Source: Vibrio sp. Of7-15 (GTDB taxonomy: Bacteria; Pseudomonadota; Gammaproteobacteria; Enterobacterales; Vibrionaceae). Taken from it: a stretch of DNA of 64,000 bases. The DNA lies in assembly GCF_022347565.1 (NCBI RefSeq), contig NZ_JAKRGH010000016.1, positions 1-64,000 of the forward strand, read 5' to 3'. Numbering within the stretch: position 1 is the first letter of the stretch; every line of letters begins with the position of its first letter. A program made the translations under genes and the position numbers. Shown here piece by piece: positions 54,002 through 64,000 of the stretch. The notes beneath the pieces were generated by a model. That model was not told where the DNA came from and ran no database searches. It worked only from the letters and a program-made list of their open reading frames with translations.

Positions 54002-55356
54002 CAGGTTTATTATGGAACTTGGGTTCCTTTCTTTTAGCTCTTGGTATTTTGATTGCCGTTCATGAGTTTGGCCATTTTTGGGTTGCTCGTCGATGTGGTG
54101 TCATTGTAGAAAAATTCTCTATTGGATTCGGCAAATCTATCTGGCGAAAAGTCGCTAAAGATGGCACAGAATACAGCTTGTCTATGATCCCACTTGGTGG
54201 GTATGTGAAAATGCTGGATGAGCGAGTTGATGAGGTCCCAGAAGAGTTAAAGCATCGCGCATTTAATAACCGTCCTCTTTGGCAGCGTACTTCCATTGTG
54301 GCTGCTGGTCCTATTGCTAATTTCTTATTTGCTATTTTTGCTTATTGGATTGTGTATCTGATTGGTATTCCTGCAGTGAAGCCAGTGATTGGCGTTGTTA
54401 CGCCAAATTCTATTGTTGCTCAGGCTGGAATTGAACCTGGAATGGAACTTAAAGCGGTTTCAGGACTCAAAACCGCGGACTGGGAATCAGTTAACATGGC
54501 GATCATCTCCCATATCGGTGATGAGAGCATGGCCTTTACGGTGACAGATTCTGACAATATTGGTGTTGAGCATACTAAAACGCTTGATTTATCTGAGTGG
54601 CACTTTGATCCAGAGAAAGACTCTGCAATGCAGACGTTAGGTTTTAAACCTTTTTCTCCAGAAATATCGCCAGTCATTGCCCATATTGGAGAACAAAGTG
54701 CAGCGGAGGCCGCAGGTTTTCAAGTTAATGATGAATTGCTAGAAATTAACGGTGTTGAAGTTAAAAACTGGCAGCAAGTTGTTGATATTATTCAATCTAG
54801 CCCAGGCCAAGATGTGTCAATAACGGTACTACGTGATAACAATAAGCTTGATGTTGTTTTAGTCCCAAACAGCCGAGAGCTTTCTGATGGTCGCATGGTT
54901 GGCTTTGCTGGCATTGGCCCACAGGTTGCAGAATGGCCTGAAGATTATCGTTTCGAATTACGCTTTGGTGTATTTGAAGCCATAGGTAAAGCCGTTGAGA
55001 AAACAGGTCAGTTAGTGGATCTCACTTTCGGTATGGTGGTGAAACTGATCACTGGCGATGTTGCAGTGAAAAACTTAAGTGGCCCTATCTCAATTGCGAA
55101 AGGCGCAGGAATGACGGCCGATTATGGCTTGGTGTATTTCCTGGGCTTTTTGGCTTTGATCAGCGTGAACCTAGGCATTATTAACTTATTACCTCTTCCA
55201 GTATTGGATGGAGGCCATTTACTGTTTTTTGCTATTGAAGCAGTAACAAGAAAGCCTGTTTCGGAAAAAGTACAAGATATAGGTTACCGAGTAGGTTCTG
55301 CGATTATAGTAATGTTGATGGCGGTTGCGCTATTTAACGACTTTACGCGCCTTTAA
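53998..55356 (+). CDS. rseP: Site-2 protease RseP
   Basis: A 452-residue inner-membrane zinc metalloprotease that cuts anti-sigma-E factor RseA and signal peptides. The zinc motif HEFGH (about 22-26) is in the first membrane helix; two periplasmic PDZ domains cover about 115-310; the third catalytic element is [17 protein letters not shown]. Upstream overlap with dxr and downstream bamA are the usual order. Confidence 0.97.
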   Translation: MTGLLWNLGSFLLALGILIAVHEFGHFWVARRCGVIVEKFSIGFGKSIWRKVAKDGTEYSLSMIPLGGYVKMLDERVDEVPEELKHRAFNNRPLWQRTSIVAAGPIANFLFAIFAYWIVYLIGIPAVKPVIGVVTPNSIVAQAGIEPGMELKAVSGLKTADWESVNMAIISHIGDESMAFTVTDSDNIGVEHTKTLDLSEWHFDPEKDSAMQTLGFKPFSPEISPVIAHIGEQSAAEAAGFQVNDELLEINGVEVKNWQQVVDIIQSSPGQDVSITVLRDNNKLDVVLVPNSRELSDGRMVGFAGIGPQVAEWPEDYRFELRFGVFEAIGKAVEKTGQLVDLTFGMVVKLITGDVAVKNLSGPISIAKGAGMTADYGLVYFLGFLALISVNLGIINLLPLPVLDGGHLLFFAIEAVTRKPVSEKVQDIGYRVGSAIIVMLMAVALFNDFTRL

Positions 55357-55392
55357 TAAATGCAGTAACAGCAAGGAATAATTAGAGTAGTC

Positions 55393-57828
55393 ATGGCGAT
55401 GAAAAAACTGTTAATCGCGTCGCTTCTTTTTGGTAGTGCGATGGCGCAAAGCGCAGAACAATTTGTTGTAGATGATATCCGTTTTGAAGGGTTACAACGA
55501 GTTGCTTTAGGTGCCGCTTTGCTCAAAATACCAGTACGTGTTGGTGATAATGTTACTGAGCGTGATACTGCTCAGATCATTAAAGCATTATTTGCATCTG
55601 GTAATTTTGAAGATGTAAAAGTATATAAAGATAACAATACCTTACTGGTAAAAGTTAAAGAACGTCCAACCATTGCGAGTATTTCTTTCTCAGGAAATAA
55701 AGCGATTAAGGAAGAGCAATTACAAGAAAACCTTGATGCTTCTGGCATTCGTATAGGTGAAGCTCTTGATCGCACAACGTTAAATAAGATTGAAAAAGGC
55801 CTTGAAGACTTTTACTACAGCGTTGGTAAGTACAATGCGACGGTAAAAGCAGTGGTAACTCCATTGCCACGTAATCGTTCTGATTTGAAGTTTGTGTTTA
55901 CGGAAGGCGTTTCGGCGACCATTCAGCAAATCAACTTTATTGGCAATGAAATTTTTACAGATGAAGAATTATTAGGGCGTTTTAACTTAAATGTGGATTT
56001 GCCTTGGTGGAACTTCCTTGCTGATGAAAAGTACCAAAAGCAAGTTTTAGCGGGTGATATTGAAGCATTACGCTCATATTACTTGAATAAAGGTTATTTA
56101 AAATTCCAAGTTGAATCGACTCAAGTTTCTATTTCGCCTGATAAGAAAGGGGTATACATCACCCTGACTTTGAACGAAGGTGAAGCTTATACAGTTAAAG
56201 ATGTCGAGTTTAGAGGGGATTTAATTGGTAAAGAGGCTGAATTTGATGCCCTTGTGCCATTTGAGGCAGGAGAAACTTATAACGGCTCTTTGGTAACAAG
56301 CCTAGAAGAAAACGTGAAGCGTGTTCTTGGTGAGGCTGGTTATGCTTACCCTCAAGTTCGTACTTTGCCAGAGTTCGATGACGAAGCCAATGAAGTGTCC
56401 TTAGCGATTCATGTTGAGCCGGGTAATCGTATTTATGTTCGTGACATTAAGTTCTCTGGTAACACAGCAACAAAAGACGAGGTGTTACGTCGTGAAATGC
56501 GTCAAATGGAGGGGAGCTGGCTAAACTCGAAATCCATTGATCGTGGTAAAGAGCGTTTGAATCGTCTTGGTTTCTTTGAAACGGTGGATGTTCAAACGGT
56601 TCGTGTGCCGGGTACTGATGATCAGGTAGACATTGCCTACAACGTGAAAGAAGCAAACTCTGGTAATATCAACTTTGGTGTTGGTTATGGTACGGAGTCG
56701 GGTGTTAGCTTCCAGATTGGTTTACAGCAAGATAACTTTATTGGCAGCGGTAACCGTGTAGGTATCAGCGCCATGATGAACGACTACCAAAAGAACGTAA
56801 GCTTTGAATATCGAGATCCGTACTTTACGCTTGATGGTATTAGTTTAGGTGGTAAGGTTTTCTACAACGAATTTGAAGCCTCTGATGCTGGTATTGTTGA
56901 CTACACCAACCAAAGCTATGGCACCACGTTAACTTGGGGTTTTCCGTTTGACGAATTGAATTATTTTGATTTGAGTATTGGTTATACCCATAACAAAATT
57001 TCGAACTTAGACTCTTATTTACAAATTGAGCAGTTCTTACAAGCTCAAGAAGAAAATGTGAACCCAGACGGTAGCTTAGAAGTGAATGACTTCGATGCCA
57101 CAATTTCTTGGACTCGTAATAATTTAAACCGTGGTTACTTCCCGACAGCAGGTAATTACCAACGTGCGTATTACAAGATGACGGTTCCTGGCTCGGATGT
57201 TCAATTCTTTAAGACTCAGTACGACGTTCGTCAATATTTCCCATTAACCAAAAAGCATGAGTTCACACTCTTAATGCGTGGCCGTTTAGGTTACGGTAAT
57301 GGTTATGGCCAAACGAATGGTAATGATAATTTATTGCCATTTTACGAAAACTTTTATGCCGGTGGTTTTACAACCCTACGTGGTTTCCGTTCTAACTCGG
57401 CTGGTCCTAAAGCCGTTTATGATGATCCAACGGGCTGTAGCAGTAACGTAGGTGGTAATAACCCATGTTACAGCGGTACTGATGACTCTGTTGGTGGTAA
57501 CGCCACGGCACTGGCCAGTATTGAATTGATTGTACCAACGCCGTTTGCTTCGGAAGAAGCTCGAAATCAGATTCGAACCAGTGTGTTCTTTGATATGGCA
57601 AGTGTGTGGGATACCGAGTTCTCGTACCGGGAAGCTGATGCCAATATGCCGGGCAAACAGTACTACTATGATTATTCAGATCCGAGTAACTACCGTTCAT
57701 CATATGGTGCAGCCTTACAGTGGATGTCACCGATGGGGCCACTAGTTTTCTCGGTTGCAAAACCAGTTAAGAAATTTGAAGGTGATGACGAAGAGTTCTT
57801 CACTTTTACTATTGGACGTACGTTCTAA
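55393..57828 (+). CDS. bamA: Outer-membrane assembly factor BamA
   Basis: An 811-residue BamA, the core of the BAM complex that inserts beta-barrel proteins. The signal peptide ends near AQSA (residue 20); five POTRA domains follow to about 425 (FVVDDIRFEGLQRVALGAALLKI is POTRA1); the C-terminal 16-strand barrel has the conserved loop 6 motif as GFTTLRGFRSNSAGP and ends in aromatic F (TIGRTF). An ATG two codons downstream is an alternative start. Confidence 0.97.
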   Translation: MAMKKLLIASLLFGSAMAQSAEQFVVDDIRFEGLQRVALGAALLKIPVRVGDNVTERDTAQIIKALFASGNFEDVKVYKDNNTLLVKVKERPTIASISFSGNKAIKEEQLQENLDASGIRIGEALDRTTLNKIEKGLEDFYYSVGKYNATVKAVVTPLPRNRSDLKFVFTEGVSATIQQINFIGNEIFTDEELLGRFNLNVDLPWWNFLADEKYQKQVLAGDIEALRSYYLNKGYLKFQVESTQVSISPDKKGVYITLTLNEGEAYTVKDVEFRGDLIGKEAEFDALVPFEAGETYNGSLVTSLEENVKRVLGEAGYAYPQVRTLPEFDDEANEVSLAIHVEPGNRIYVRDIKFSGNTATKDEVLRREMRQMEGSWLNSKSIDRGKERLNRLGFFETVDVQTVRVPGTDDQVDIAYNVKEANSGNINFGVGYGTESGVSFQIGLQQDNFIGSGNRVGISAMMNDYQKNVSFEYRDPYFTLDGISLGGKVFYNEFEASDAGIVDYTNQSYGTTLTWGFPFDELNYFDLSIGYTHNKISNLDSYLQIEQFLQAQEENVNPDGSLEVNDFDATISWTRNNLNRGYFPTAGNYQRAYYKMTVPGSDVQFFKTQYDVRQYFPLTKKHEFTLLMRGRLGYGNGYGQTNGNDNLLPFYENFYAGGFTTLRGFRSNSAGPKAVYDDPTGCSSNVGGNNPCYSGTDDSVGGNATALASIELIVPTPFASEEARNQIRTSVFFDMASVWDTEFSYREADANMPGKQYYYDYSDPSNYRSSYGAALQWMSPMGPLVFSVAKPVKKFEGDDEEFFTFTIGRTF

Positions 57829-57846
57829 CACTTTGAGGTGAATATT

Positions 57847-58356
57847 TTGAAACAATGGATTAAAGCGGCCGGTATTGGCCTAGTAGTATTAAGCTCATCT
57901 GTGTTTGCTGATGCAGCACAAGCCGCACAGCAAGTGGGCTACGTAAATATGGCTAAAATCTTCCAGCAGTTGCCTCAACGTGAAGCCGTGAGCAAAAAGC
58001 TTCGTGAAGAATTTAAAGACCGTATCGATGCTTTACGTTCTTTAGAGCAAAAAATTAAAGATAAAGTGGGTAAAATTAAACGTGATGGCGAATTACTTGG
58101 TGAATCAGGCCGTACTCAACTTGAACGTGAAATTGCCTCTTTACAAGCAGACTATAAACTAAAAGCAAAAGCGTTGGATGAAGACAACCGTCGTCGTCAG
58201 GCTGAAGAGCGTAATAAGCTTCTGATGCAAGTGCAGAAAACTGTAGAAACAGTGGCTAAAAAAGAAGGCTACGACATGGTTGTTGATGCCGCTTCACTAT
58301 TATACGCACAACCAGAAAATGATCTTTCTGATAAAGTTCTTGCTGAAATTAAATAA
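57847..58356 (+). CDS. skp: Periplasmic chaperone Skp (OmpH)
   Basis: A 169-residue trimeric chaperone for outer-membrane proteins. The signal peptide ([25 protein letters not shown]) is followed by [25 protein letters not shown] and a long charged coiled coil. I chose TTG at 57847 because GAGG lies eight bases upstream and the resulting start resembles E. coli Skp (MKKWLLAAGLGL); the GTG at 57838 is within that ribosome binding site. Confidence 0.94.
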   Translation: MKQWIKAAGIGLVVLSSSVFADAAQAAQQVGYVNMAKIFQQLPQREAVSKKLREEFKDRIDALRSLEQKIKDKVGKIKRDGELLGESGRTQLEREIASLQADYKLKAKALDEDNRRRQAEERNKLLMQVQKTVETVAKKEGYDMVVDAASLLYAQPENDLSDKVLAEIK

Positions 58357-58364
58357 GGTTTACC

Positions 58365-59390
58365 ATGGTTCGAATCACACTAGCTGAGTTAGCTGAAAAA
58401 CTTGAAGCAAAATTACACGGCGATGCGTCTGTCGTTGTGTCTTCAATTGCAAGTATGGATAAAGCTAGCGAAGGCGATATTACGTTTCTGTCTAACAGTA
58501 AGTACCGCCAGCATCTTGAGCAATGTAATGCTTCAGCTGTTATGGTGAAAGAGGCTGATTTGCCTTACTGTCAAACTAACGCCCTTGTGGTTCGAGACCC
58601 TTATTTGGCTTATGCACTGGTTGCTCAAATTTTAGATACAACCCCTGCTTCAGCAGTAGGCGTTTCACCTTCTGCACATATTGCGGATGATGCGGTTATT
58701 GGTGAAGGTGTGGCCATTGGTCATAATGCGGTGATTGAATCTGGTGCGGTGATTGAATCTGGTGCTCAGGTCGGTGCTGGTTGCTTTATTGGTAAAAATG
58801 CAAAAATTGGAACAAAGACTAAACTTTGGGCTAATGTTTCGATTTATCACGATGTTGTGATTGGTGATAATTGCTTGATTCAATCCGCCACAGTTATTGG
58901 TTCTGACGGCTTTGGTTATGCTAATGATCGTGGTACTTGGGTTAAAATCCCGCAGCTCGGATCTGTTCGCGTTGGTAATAATGTTGAAATAGGCGCAAGT
59001 TGCTCTATTGATCGTGGTGCGCTAGACGATACGGTTATTGGCGATGGTGTGATTTTAGATAACCAACTGCAGATTGCTCATAATGTTGTGATTGGTGAGA
59101 AAACGGCCATGGCAGGTGCAACAACAGTTGCAGGTAGTACTACGATTGGTAAACATTGTGTGATTGGTGGAGCCAGTGTGCTTAATGGTCACATTAATAT
59201 TGCAGATGGTGTACATATTACTGGCATGGGTATGGTAATGCGTTCGATTTCTGAACCTGGCGTATACTCATCAGGAATCCCATTACAAACAAATAAAGAG
59301 TGGCGAAAAACAGCTGCCCGCACTCATCGAATTGATGAGATGCATAAGCGTTTGAAAACGGTAGAAAAGAAGCTAAGCGAAGAAAAGTAA
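58365..59390 (+). CDS. lpxD: UDP-3-O-acylglucosamine N-acyltransferase
   Basis: A 341-residue LpxD, the third step of lipid A synthesis. An N-terminal uridine-binding domain ([15 protein letters not shown]) is followed by a left-handed beta helix of hexapeptide repeats (about 105-285, such as [21 protein letters not shown]) and a C-terminal helix. The catalytic His is expected in [22 protein letters not shown] occurs twice in direct succession, from a small in-frame repeat at about 58729-58761. Confidence 0.97.
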   Translation: MVRITLAELAEKLEAKLHGDASVVVSSIASMDKASEGDITFLSNSKYRQHLEQCNASAVMVKEADLPYCQTNALVVRDPYLAYALVAQILDTTPASAVGVSPSAHIADDAVIGEGVAIGHNAVIESGAVIESGAQVGAGCFIGKNAKIGTKTKLWANVSIYHDVVIGDNCLIQSATVIGSDGFGYANDRGTWVKIPQLGSVRVGNNVEIGASCSIDRGALDDTVIGDGVILDNQLQIAHNVVIGEKTAMAGATTVAGSTTIGKHCVIGGASVLNGHINIADGVHITGMGMVMRSISEPGVYSSGIPLQTNKEWRKTAARTHRIDEMHKRLKTVEKKLSEEK

Positions 59391-59408
59391 ACGCGCTCTT
59401 TTCTAACA

Positions 59409-59438
59409 GGCCTGCCCATTGCAGGCCGTTTTCGTTTT
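59409..59438 (+). terminator. Attenuator-like hairpin between lpxD and fabZ
   Basis: GGCCTGC pairs with GCAGGCC and is followed by GTTTTCGTTTT. It may reduce transcription into fabZ-lpxA-lpxB. Confidence 0.7.
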
Positions 59439-59472
59439 ATATTAATAATTAAATTTAGACAGGAATATTGCT

Positions 59473-59925
59473 TTGAGTCGCGAAAATAAAACACTCAACA
59501 TCACAGAAATTCAAGAACTTCTTCCTCATCGTTACCCTTTCTTATTGATTGATCGTGTTACCGATTATGAAGAAGGTGATTATCTAATCGGTCTTAAAAA
59601 CGTCTCTGTGAACGAGCCTCAATTTACGGGACACTTCCCGCAATTGCCTGTATTCCCAGGTGTGCTGATTCTTGAAGCAATGGCACAAGCCACAGGCCTG
59701 CTTGCATTTAAAACCTTTGGTGCTCCTGCGGAAAATGAATTGTACTACTTTGCTAGTGTAGACAACGCAAAGTTCCGTCAACCAGTTGTTCCTGGCGATC
59801 AGTTGTCTATTAAGGTGAATTTTTTGAAAGAGCGTCGTGGCATTGCATTATTTGATTGTGTAGCGACGGTTGATGGCAAAGCGGTTTGTACTGCAGAGCT
59901 TAAATGTGCAAGACGAGAGTTTTAA
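59473..59925 (+). CDS. fabZ: 3-hydroxyacyl-ACP dehydratase FabZ
   Basis: A 150-residue hot-dog-fold dehydratase of fatty-acid elongation. The active-site His and Glu are in [24 protein letters not shown], and [15 protein letters not shown] is the usual N-terminal block. The start codon is TTG with AGGA upstream. It lies four bases before lpxA, where FabZ and LpxA draw on the same 3-hydroxyacyl-ACP pool. Confidence 0.96.
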   Translation: MSRENKTLNITEIQELLPHRYPFLLIDRVTDYEEGDYLIGLKNVSVNEPQFTGHFPQLPVFPGVLILEAMAQATGLLAFKTFGAPAENELYYFASVDNAKFRQPVVPGDQLSIKVNFLKERRGIALFDCVATVDGKAVCTAELKCARREF

Positions 59926-59928
59926 TTC

Positions 59929-60717
59929 ATGATCCATGAGACAGCTCAAATCCACCCAAGTGCGGTGGTTGAAGAAGGTGCCATTATTGGCGCAAACGTC
60001 AAGATTGGCCCATTTTGTTTTGTTGATAGCAAAGTTGAAATTGGCGAAGGTACAGAACTGACTTCTCACGTCGTTGTAAAAGGGCCTACTCTGATTGGTA
60101 AAGAAAATAAAATTTACCAATTTGCATCGATTGGCGAAGAGTGCCAAGACTTAAAATACGCGGGTGAAGATACGCGTCTTGAAATTGGCGATCGCAATAT
60201 GATCCGCGAAAGCGTGACAATGCATCGTGGTACTGTTCAAGATGGCGGCTTAACTAAGGTTGGCAGTGATAACCTATTTATGATCAATGCTCACGTAGCT
60301 CATGACTGTATGATCGGCGATCGATGCATCTTTGCAAATAATGCGACGTTAGCAGGCCATGTAAAAGTAGGCAACCATGCCATTATTGGCGGCATGTCTG
60401 CAATTCATCAGTTCTGTGAAATTGGTGAGCATTGTATGCTAGGTGGCGGCTCTATTGTTGTGAAAGATGTGCCGCCTTACGTTATGGCTCAAGGTAACCA
60501 CTGTGCGCCGTTTGGCATTAATATTGAAGGCCTAAAACGTCGTGGTTTTGAAAAGCCAGCATTACATGCGATTCGTCGTGCTTATAAAGAAATTTATCGT
60601 TTAGGGAAAACGTTGGATGAAGCAAAACAAGCCATTGCTGACATTGCAAAAGATCATCCAGAAGTTCAAGCTTATGTTGATTTCTTTGCCCGCTCTAAAC
60701 GTGGGATTATTCGTTAG
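59929..60717 (+). CDS. lpxA: UDP-N-acetylglucosamine acyltransferase
   Basis: A 262-residue LpxA, the first enzyme of lipid A synthesis. Hexapeptide repeats begin at [26 protein letters not shown]. The catalytic His is in [17 protein letters not shown], and the C-terminal helical domain contains [21 protein letters not shown]. Its stop abuts the lpxB start (0-nt gap), suggesting coupling. Confidence 0.97.
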   Translation: MIHETAQIHPSAVVEEGAIIGANVKIGPFCFVDSKVEIGEGTELTSHVVVKGPTLIGKENKIYQFASIGEECQDLKYAGEDTRLEIGDRNMIRESVTMHRGTVQDGGLTKVGSDNLFMINAHVAHDCMIGDRCIFANNATLAGHVKVGNHAIIGGMSAIHQFCEIGEHCMLGGGSIVVKDVPPYVMAQGNHCAPFGINIEGLKRRGFEKPALHAIRRAYKEIYRLGKTLDEAKQAIADIAKDHPEVQAYVDFFARSKRGIIR

Positions 60718-61860
60718 ATGACTAAGCCTCTACGAATAGGTATTGTCGCCGGGGAAATCTCCGGCGATATTTTAGGTGCTGGATTTATTCAAGCCATTAA
60801 ACAACAGTACCCAGATGCTGAGTTTGTGGGCATTGGCGGTCCACGTATGATAGCTCAAGGTTGTGACTCTCTATTTGATATGGAAGAGTTAGCCGTGATG
60901 GGGTTGGTTGAAGTATTGGGTCGGCTGCCGCGCTTACTAAAAGTAAAAGCAGAGCTGGTTCGTTATTTTAAGAGTAATCCCCCGGATGTGTTTGTTGGCA
61001 TTGATGCACCAGATTTTAATTTACGTTTAGAAGCGGATTTAAAGCAATCAGGTATTAAAACCGTTCATTATGTGAGCCCTTCTGTGTGGGCTTGGCGTCA
61101 AAAACGTATTTTCAAAATAGAAGCGGCAACTCATCTCGTATTGGCGTTTTTACCTTTTGAAAAAGCGTTTTATGATAAGTTCAACGTGCCTTGTCAGTTT
61201 ATTGGCCATACGATGGCTGATTCCATTCCATTACAGCCTGATCAAAGACAAGCTCAAGATAAGCTGGGCTTAGATCCAACTAAAACATGGCTAGCTGTTT
61301 TGCCTGGTAGCCGTGGCAGCGAAATGGGCATGCTAGCTGAGCCTTTTATCCAAGCCTGTCAAAAACTTAAAAAGCAGCACCCTAATTTAGGTTTTGTTGT
61401 TGCTTTGGTGAATCAAAAGCGCCGTGAACAGTTTGAACAAGTTTGGCAAGCAACAGCGCCGGAGTTAGACTTTGTACTGGTTGACGATACCGCTCGTGAT
61501 GTTATGACTGCTTCAGATGTGGTTCTATTAGCATCGGGCACTGTCGCACTGGAATGTATGCTAGTGAAGCGACCAATGGTAGTAGGTTACCGAGTAAAAC
61601 CAATTACTTACTGGATTGCTAAGCGTATGATAAAAACAGAGTATGTGTCGTTACCTAATATTTTGGCAGACAGAGCACTTGTGCCTGAATTATTACAGCA
61701 CGATTGTACTCCAGAAGCATTGGCTAACGCGGTAAATCACTATTTAACCACAGACAACCAAGAGTTGATTGAACAATTTACTCAAATGCACGAGTGGATA
61801 AAAAAAGACGCAGATAAGCAAGCAGCAAGCGCTGTTTTAGAATTAATTGGCAAAGCATAA
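60718..61860 (+). CDS. lpxB: Lipid A disaccharide synthase
   Basis: A 380-residue GT19 glycosyltransferase that joins UDP-2,3-diacylglucosamine and lipid [56 protein letters not shown] and [13 protein letters not shown] are diagnostic. Its stop overlaps the rnhB start by one base. Confidence 0.97.
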   Translation: MTKPLRIGIVAGEISGDILGAGFIQAIKQQYPDAEFVGIGGPRMIAQGCDSLFDMEELAVMGLVEVLGRLPRLLKVKAELVRYFKSNPPDVFVGIDAPDFNLRLEADLKQSGIKTVHYVSPSVWAWRQKRIFKIEAATHLVLAFLPFEKAFYDKFNVPCQFIGHTMADSIPLQPDQRQAQDKLGLDPTKTWLAVLPGSRGSEMGMLAEPFIQACQKLKKQHPNLGFVVALVNQKRREQFEQVWQATAPELDFVLVDDTARDVMTASDVVLLASGTVALECMLVKRPMVVGYRVKPITYWIAKRMIKTEYVSLPNILADRALVPELLQHDCTPEALANAVNHYLTTDNQELIEQFTQMHEWIKKDADKQAASAVLELIGKA

Positions 61861-62477
61861 TGACAAAGAAAAACACAGAATTAGAGCCGTTCGAATACCC
61901 TGAAAATGTCGATTTAATCGCAGGAGTTGATGAGGTGGGGCGGGGACCATTAGTGGGAGCTGTAGTGACGGCTGCTGTGATTTTAGACCCGAATAATCCG
62001 ATCGAAGGTTTAACGGACTCGAAGAAGTTGTCAGAGAAAAAACGCAACGCCTTGTTTATAGAAATTAAAGAAAAAGCCTTGTCGTGGTCTCTTGGGCGTT
62101 GTGAGCCCGAAGAAATTGATCAGATTAATATTCTTCAAGCAACCATGGTTGCGATGCAGCGCGCTATCGCTGGGTTAGATGTTCAGCCTAACTTTGCGCT
62201 TATCGATGGCAATAAAGTACCTGAGTTACCAATGCCAGGTCAGGCAGTGGTGAAAGGTGACTTACGAGTGGCAGAAATTAGTGCTGCCTCTATTCTGGCC
62301 AAAGTCACTCGAGACGCTGAAATGGAAGCGCTTGATGAGCAATACCCTGATTATGGGTTTGCTAAACATAAAGGCTATCCGACCAAAGCGCACTTTGAAG
62401 CTTTAGAGAAATTTGGTGCCATTGAGCAACATCGTAAAAGCTTTAAGCCTGTAAAAAGGGCTTTAGGTCTAGAATAG
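61860..62477 (+). CDS. rnhB: Ribonuclease HII
   Basis: A 205-residue RNase HII that removes ribonucleotides and RNA from DNA duplexes. The metal-binding motif is [22 protein letters not shown] (Asp-Glu), with further acidic residues in [11 protein letters not shown] and [13 protein letters not shown]. Its ATG overlaps the lpxB stop (TAATG). dnaE follows after a 104-bp gap. Confidence 0.97.
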   Translation: MTKKNTELEPFEYPENVDLIAGVDEVGRGPLVGAVVTAAVILDPNNPIEGLTDSKKLSEKKRNALFIEIKEKALSWSLGRCEPEEIDQINILQATMVAMQRAIAGLDVQPNFALIDGNKVPELPMPGQAVVKGDLRVAEISAASILAKVTRDAEMEALDEQYPDYGFAKHKGYPTKAHFEALEKFGAIEQHRKSFKPVKRALGLE

Positions 62478-62581
62478 AAATACATACAGAGCCTAATGAT
62501 GTTGCGTTAGCGCTCTGTTTATCATGTCAGGTAATGACTCTTATTACTTTCATCTTCGAATAACCGGTTATAACTTCAATC

Positions 62582-64000
62582 ATGGCAGAACCTCGTTTTA
62601 TTCATCTTCGTGTTCACAGTGACTACTCCATGGTGGACGGCCTTTCCAAAGTGCCGCCATTAGTAAAGAAAGTGGCTGAGCTGGGCATGCCTGCAATGGC
62701 GCTTACGGATTTCACTAACTTATGTGGTTTGGTGAAGTTTTACTTTGCAGCACACGGAGCCGGAATTAAGCCTATTATTGGTGCTGATTTTAAAATGCAG
62801 TCACCAGAGTTTGGTGATGAGCTGACTCAACTAACCGTATTGGCAGCAAATAATGAAGGGTATAAAAATTTAACCCTTTTAATCTCGAAAGCGTATCAAC
62901 GTGGTCACGTTCAGCACCAGCCTGTTATAGATAAAGAGTGGTTAGTTGAACATAAAGAAGGCCTGATCCTGCTTTCTGGTGCCAAGCAAGGTGATGTGGG
63001 TAAAGCCCTATTAAAAGGTAACCAAACGCTGGTTAACCAGTGTGTCGAGTTTTATCAGACTCATTTTGCCGATAATTATTATCTTGAGCTGATCCGCAGC
63101 GGTCGTCCTGATGAAGAAAATTATCTGCATTTTGCAATAGCCCTTGCTGAACAACGTGCTCTTCCTGTTGTGGCGACAAATGAGGTTTGTTTTCTATCTG
63201 AAGATCAGTTCGATGCCCATGAAATCCGTGTTGCGATTCATGATGGTTACACGATGGCGGATCCTCGTCGTCCTAAAAACTACAGCAATCAACAATACTT
63301 GCGTAGTGAAGAGGAGATGTGCGAGCTATTTGCAGATATTCCAGAGGCTCTTGAGAACAGTGTTGAAATTGCCAAACGCTGTAATGTGACGGTGCGTTTA
63401 GGTGAGTATTTCTTACCTAACTTTCCCACTGAAGGGATGACCATCGAAGATTTTTTAATTAAGAAATCGGAAGAAGGGCTGGAAGAGCGCCTCGAGTTTT
63501 TATTCCCAGATCTTGAAGTTAGAAACCAAAAACGTCCAGAGTATGATGAACGTTTAAAGGTAGAGCTCAAAGTAATCAATGACATGGGTTTCCCTGGTTA
63601 CTTCCTGATCGTAATGGAATTTATACAGTGGTCTAAAGACAACGACATTCCTGTTGGTCCAGGGCGTGGTTCTGGTGCAGGCTCATTAGTTGCTTATGCT
63701 TTAAGCATTACCGACTTAGACCCACTCGAATATGATCTTCTTTTTGAACGTTTCTTGAACCCAGAACGTGTCTCCATGCCTGACTTCGATGTCGACTTTT
63801 GTATGGACAAACGTGATCAGGTTATTGAGCACGTGGCAGAGTTGTATGGTCGAGATGCGGTATCTCAGATTATTACCTTTGGCACCATGGCAGCCAAAGC
63901 GGTAATACGAGATGTAGGCCGCGTACTTGGCCACCCATATGGGTTTGTTGATCGTATCTCTAAGTTAGTTCCGCCCGATCCGGGAATGACACTGGCTAAA
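62582..64000 (+). CDS. dnaE: DNA polymerase III subunit alpha (5' part)
   Basis: 473 codons are present in frame to the end of the window; the family is about 1160 residues, so the 3' part lies outside. The PHP domain starts [28 protein letters not shown] and continues with [16 protein letters not shown]. The polymerase motifs [22 protein letters not shown] and [17 protein letters not shown] (two catalytic Asp) follow, then [18 protein letters not shown]. It is the last gene of the envelope and replication cluster. No frameshift is seen in the visible part. Confidence 0.97.
   Translation, partial: MAEPRFIHLRVHSDYSMVDGLSKVPPLVKKVAELGMPAMALTDFTNLCGLVKFYFAAHGAGIKPIIGADFKMQSPEFGDELTQLTVLAANNEGYKNLTLLISKAYQRGHVQHQPVIDKEWLVEHKEGLILLSGAKQGDVGKALLKGNQTLVNQCVEFYQTHFADNYYLELIRSGRPDEENYLHFAIALAEQRALPVVATNEVCFLSEDQFDAHEIRVAIHDGYTMADPRRPKNYSNQQYLRSEEEMCELFADIPEALENSVEIAKRCNVTVRLGEYFLPNFPTEGMTIEDFLIKKSEEGLEERLEFLFPDLEVRNQKRPEYDERLKVELKVINDMGFPGYFLIVMEFIQWSKDNDIPVGPGRGSGAGSLVAYALSITDLDPLEYDLLFERFLNPERVSMPDFDVDFCMDKRDQVIEHVAELYGRDAVSQIITFGTMAAKAVIRDVGRVLGHPYGFVDRISKLVPPDPGMTLAK

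Noticed and set aside
58729-58761. Duplication error in lpxD
   Set aside because: The repeated GTGATTGAATCTGGTGC unit is in frame and adds plausible hexapeptide-repeat residues, so the gene is intact.
1-64000. Mobile elements, tRNA genes, integron attC sites or CRISPR arrays
   Set aside because: No transposase, integrase, clover-leaf sequence, attC-type repeat or spaced direct repeats were seen; the two csrB copies are the only long repeat.

Overview
This 64 kb window is core chromosome of a gammaproteobacterium, almost certainly a member of the Vibrionaceae (Vibrio, Aliivibrio or Photobacterium; the genus cannot be fixed by eye). The evidence is the 343-residue DapD, recC-recB-recD without ptrA, families that are largely Vibrionaceae-centred (DUF2850, DUF3301, DUF3549, DUF2789), a ToxR/CadC-type membrane regulator, and GGA-rich CsrB RNAs of the Vibrio type beside syd/queF. 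Base composition looks moderate to low in GC throughout. I see no rRNA, tRNA, insertion sequence, prophage or CRISPR array.

Layout. 1-10.3 kb is a loosely organised region: the tail of an upstream gene and its terminators, a lipoprotein with a ToxR-like regulator, a DUF2799 lipoprotein, a LysR/aldo-keto reductase divergent pair, dapD, the SOS pair yebG / 3-methyladenine glycosylase around one LexA box, and a LysR/TDT-transporter divergent pair. 10.4-19.8 kb is recC-recB-recD (exonuclease V), converging on argA. 21.4-29.5 kb carries a DUF2850 protein, mltA, tcdA, csdE-csdA, the sRNA gcvB divergent from gcvA, an alpha/beta hydrolase, ygdD and rlmM. 29.6-36 kb, on the minus strand, holds xni, ppnN, a GGDEF diguanylate cyclase and a TPR protein with a decayed GGDEF-like domain.

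36-43.3 kb is the syd/queF neighbourhood. Between a minus-strand trio (DUF2789, KfrA_N-like, YaiI) and DUF3301-DUF3549 lie two tandem CsrB-family sRNAs. Each has the same promoter architecture: a GacA/VarA-type palindrome exactly 175 bp before the predicted start and an IHF-like site 71 bp into that interval. yqcC and truC follow. 43.3-47.5 kb is yaeH-glnD-map on the minus strand, with a hairpin-rich 231-nt gap between glnD and yaeH.

47.7-64 kb is the classic plus-strand translation and envelope supercluster: S2 leader-rpsB-tsf-pyrH-frr-uppS-cdsA-dxr-rseP-bamA-skp-lpxD-fabZ-lpxA-lpxB-rnhB-dnaE. It covers ribosome and elongation factors, UMP synthesis, undecaprenyl-PP, phospholipid and isoprenoid synthesis, outer-membrane assembly and lipid A, and ends in a dnaE truncated by the window edge.

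The regulatory RNAs are the most interesting content: tandem CsrB copies, GcvB, the rpsB leader and an unassigned structured glnD-yaeH intergenic element. I found no convincing new multi-gene system. The best candidates for something undescribed are the glnD-yaeH element and the TPR/degenerate-GGDEF protein.
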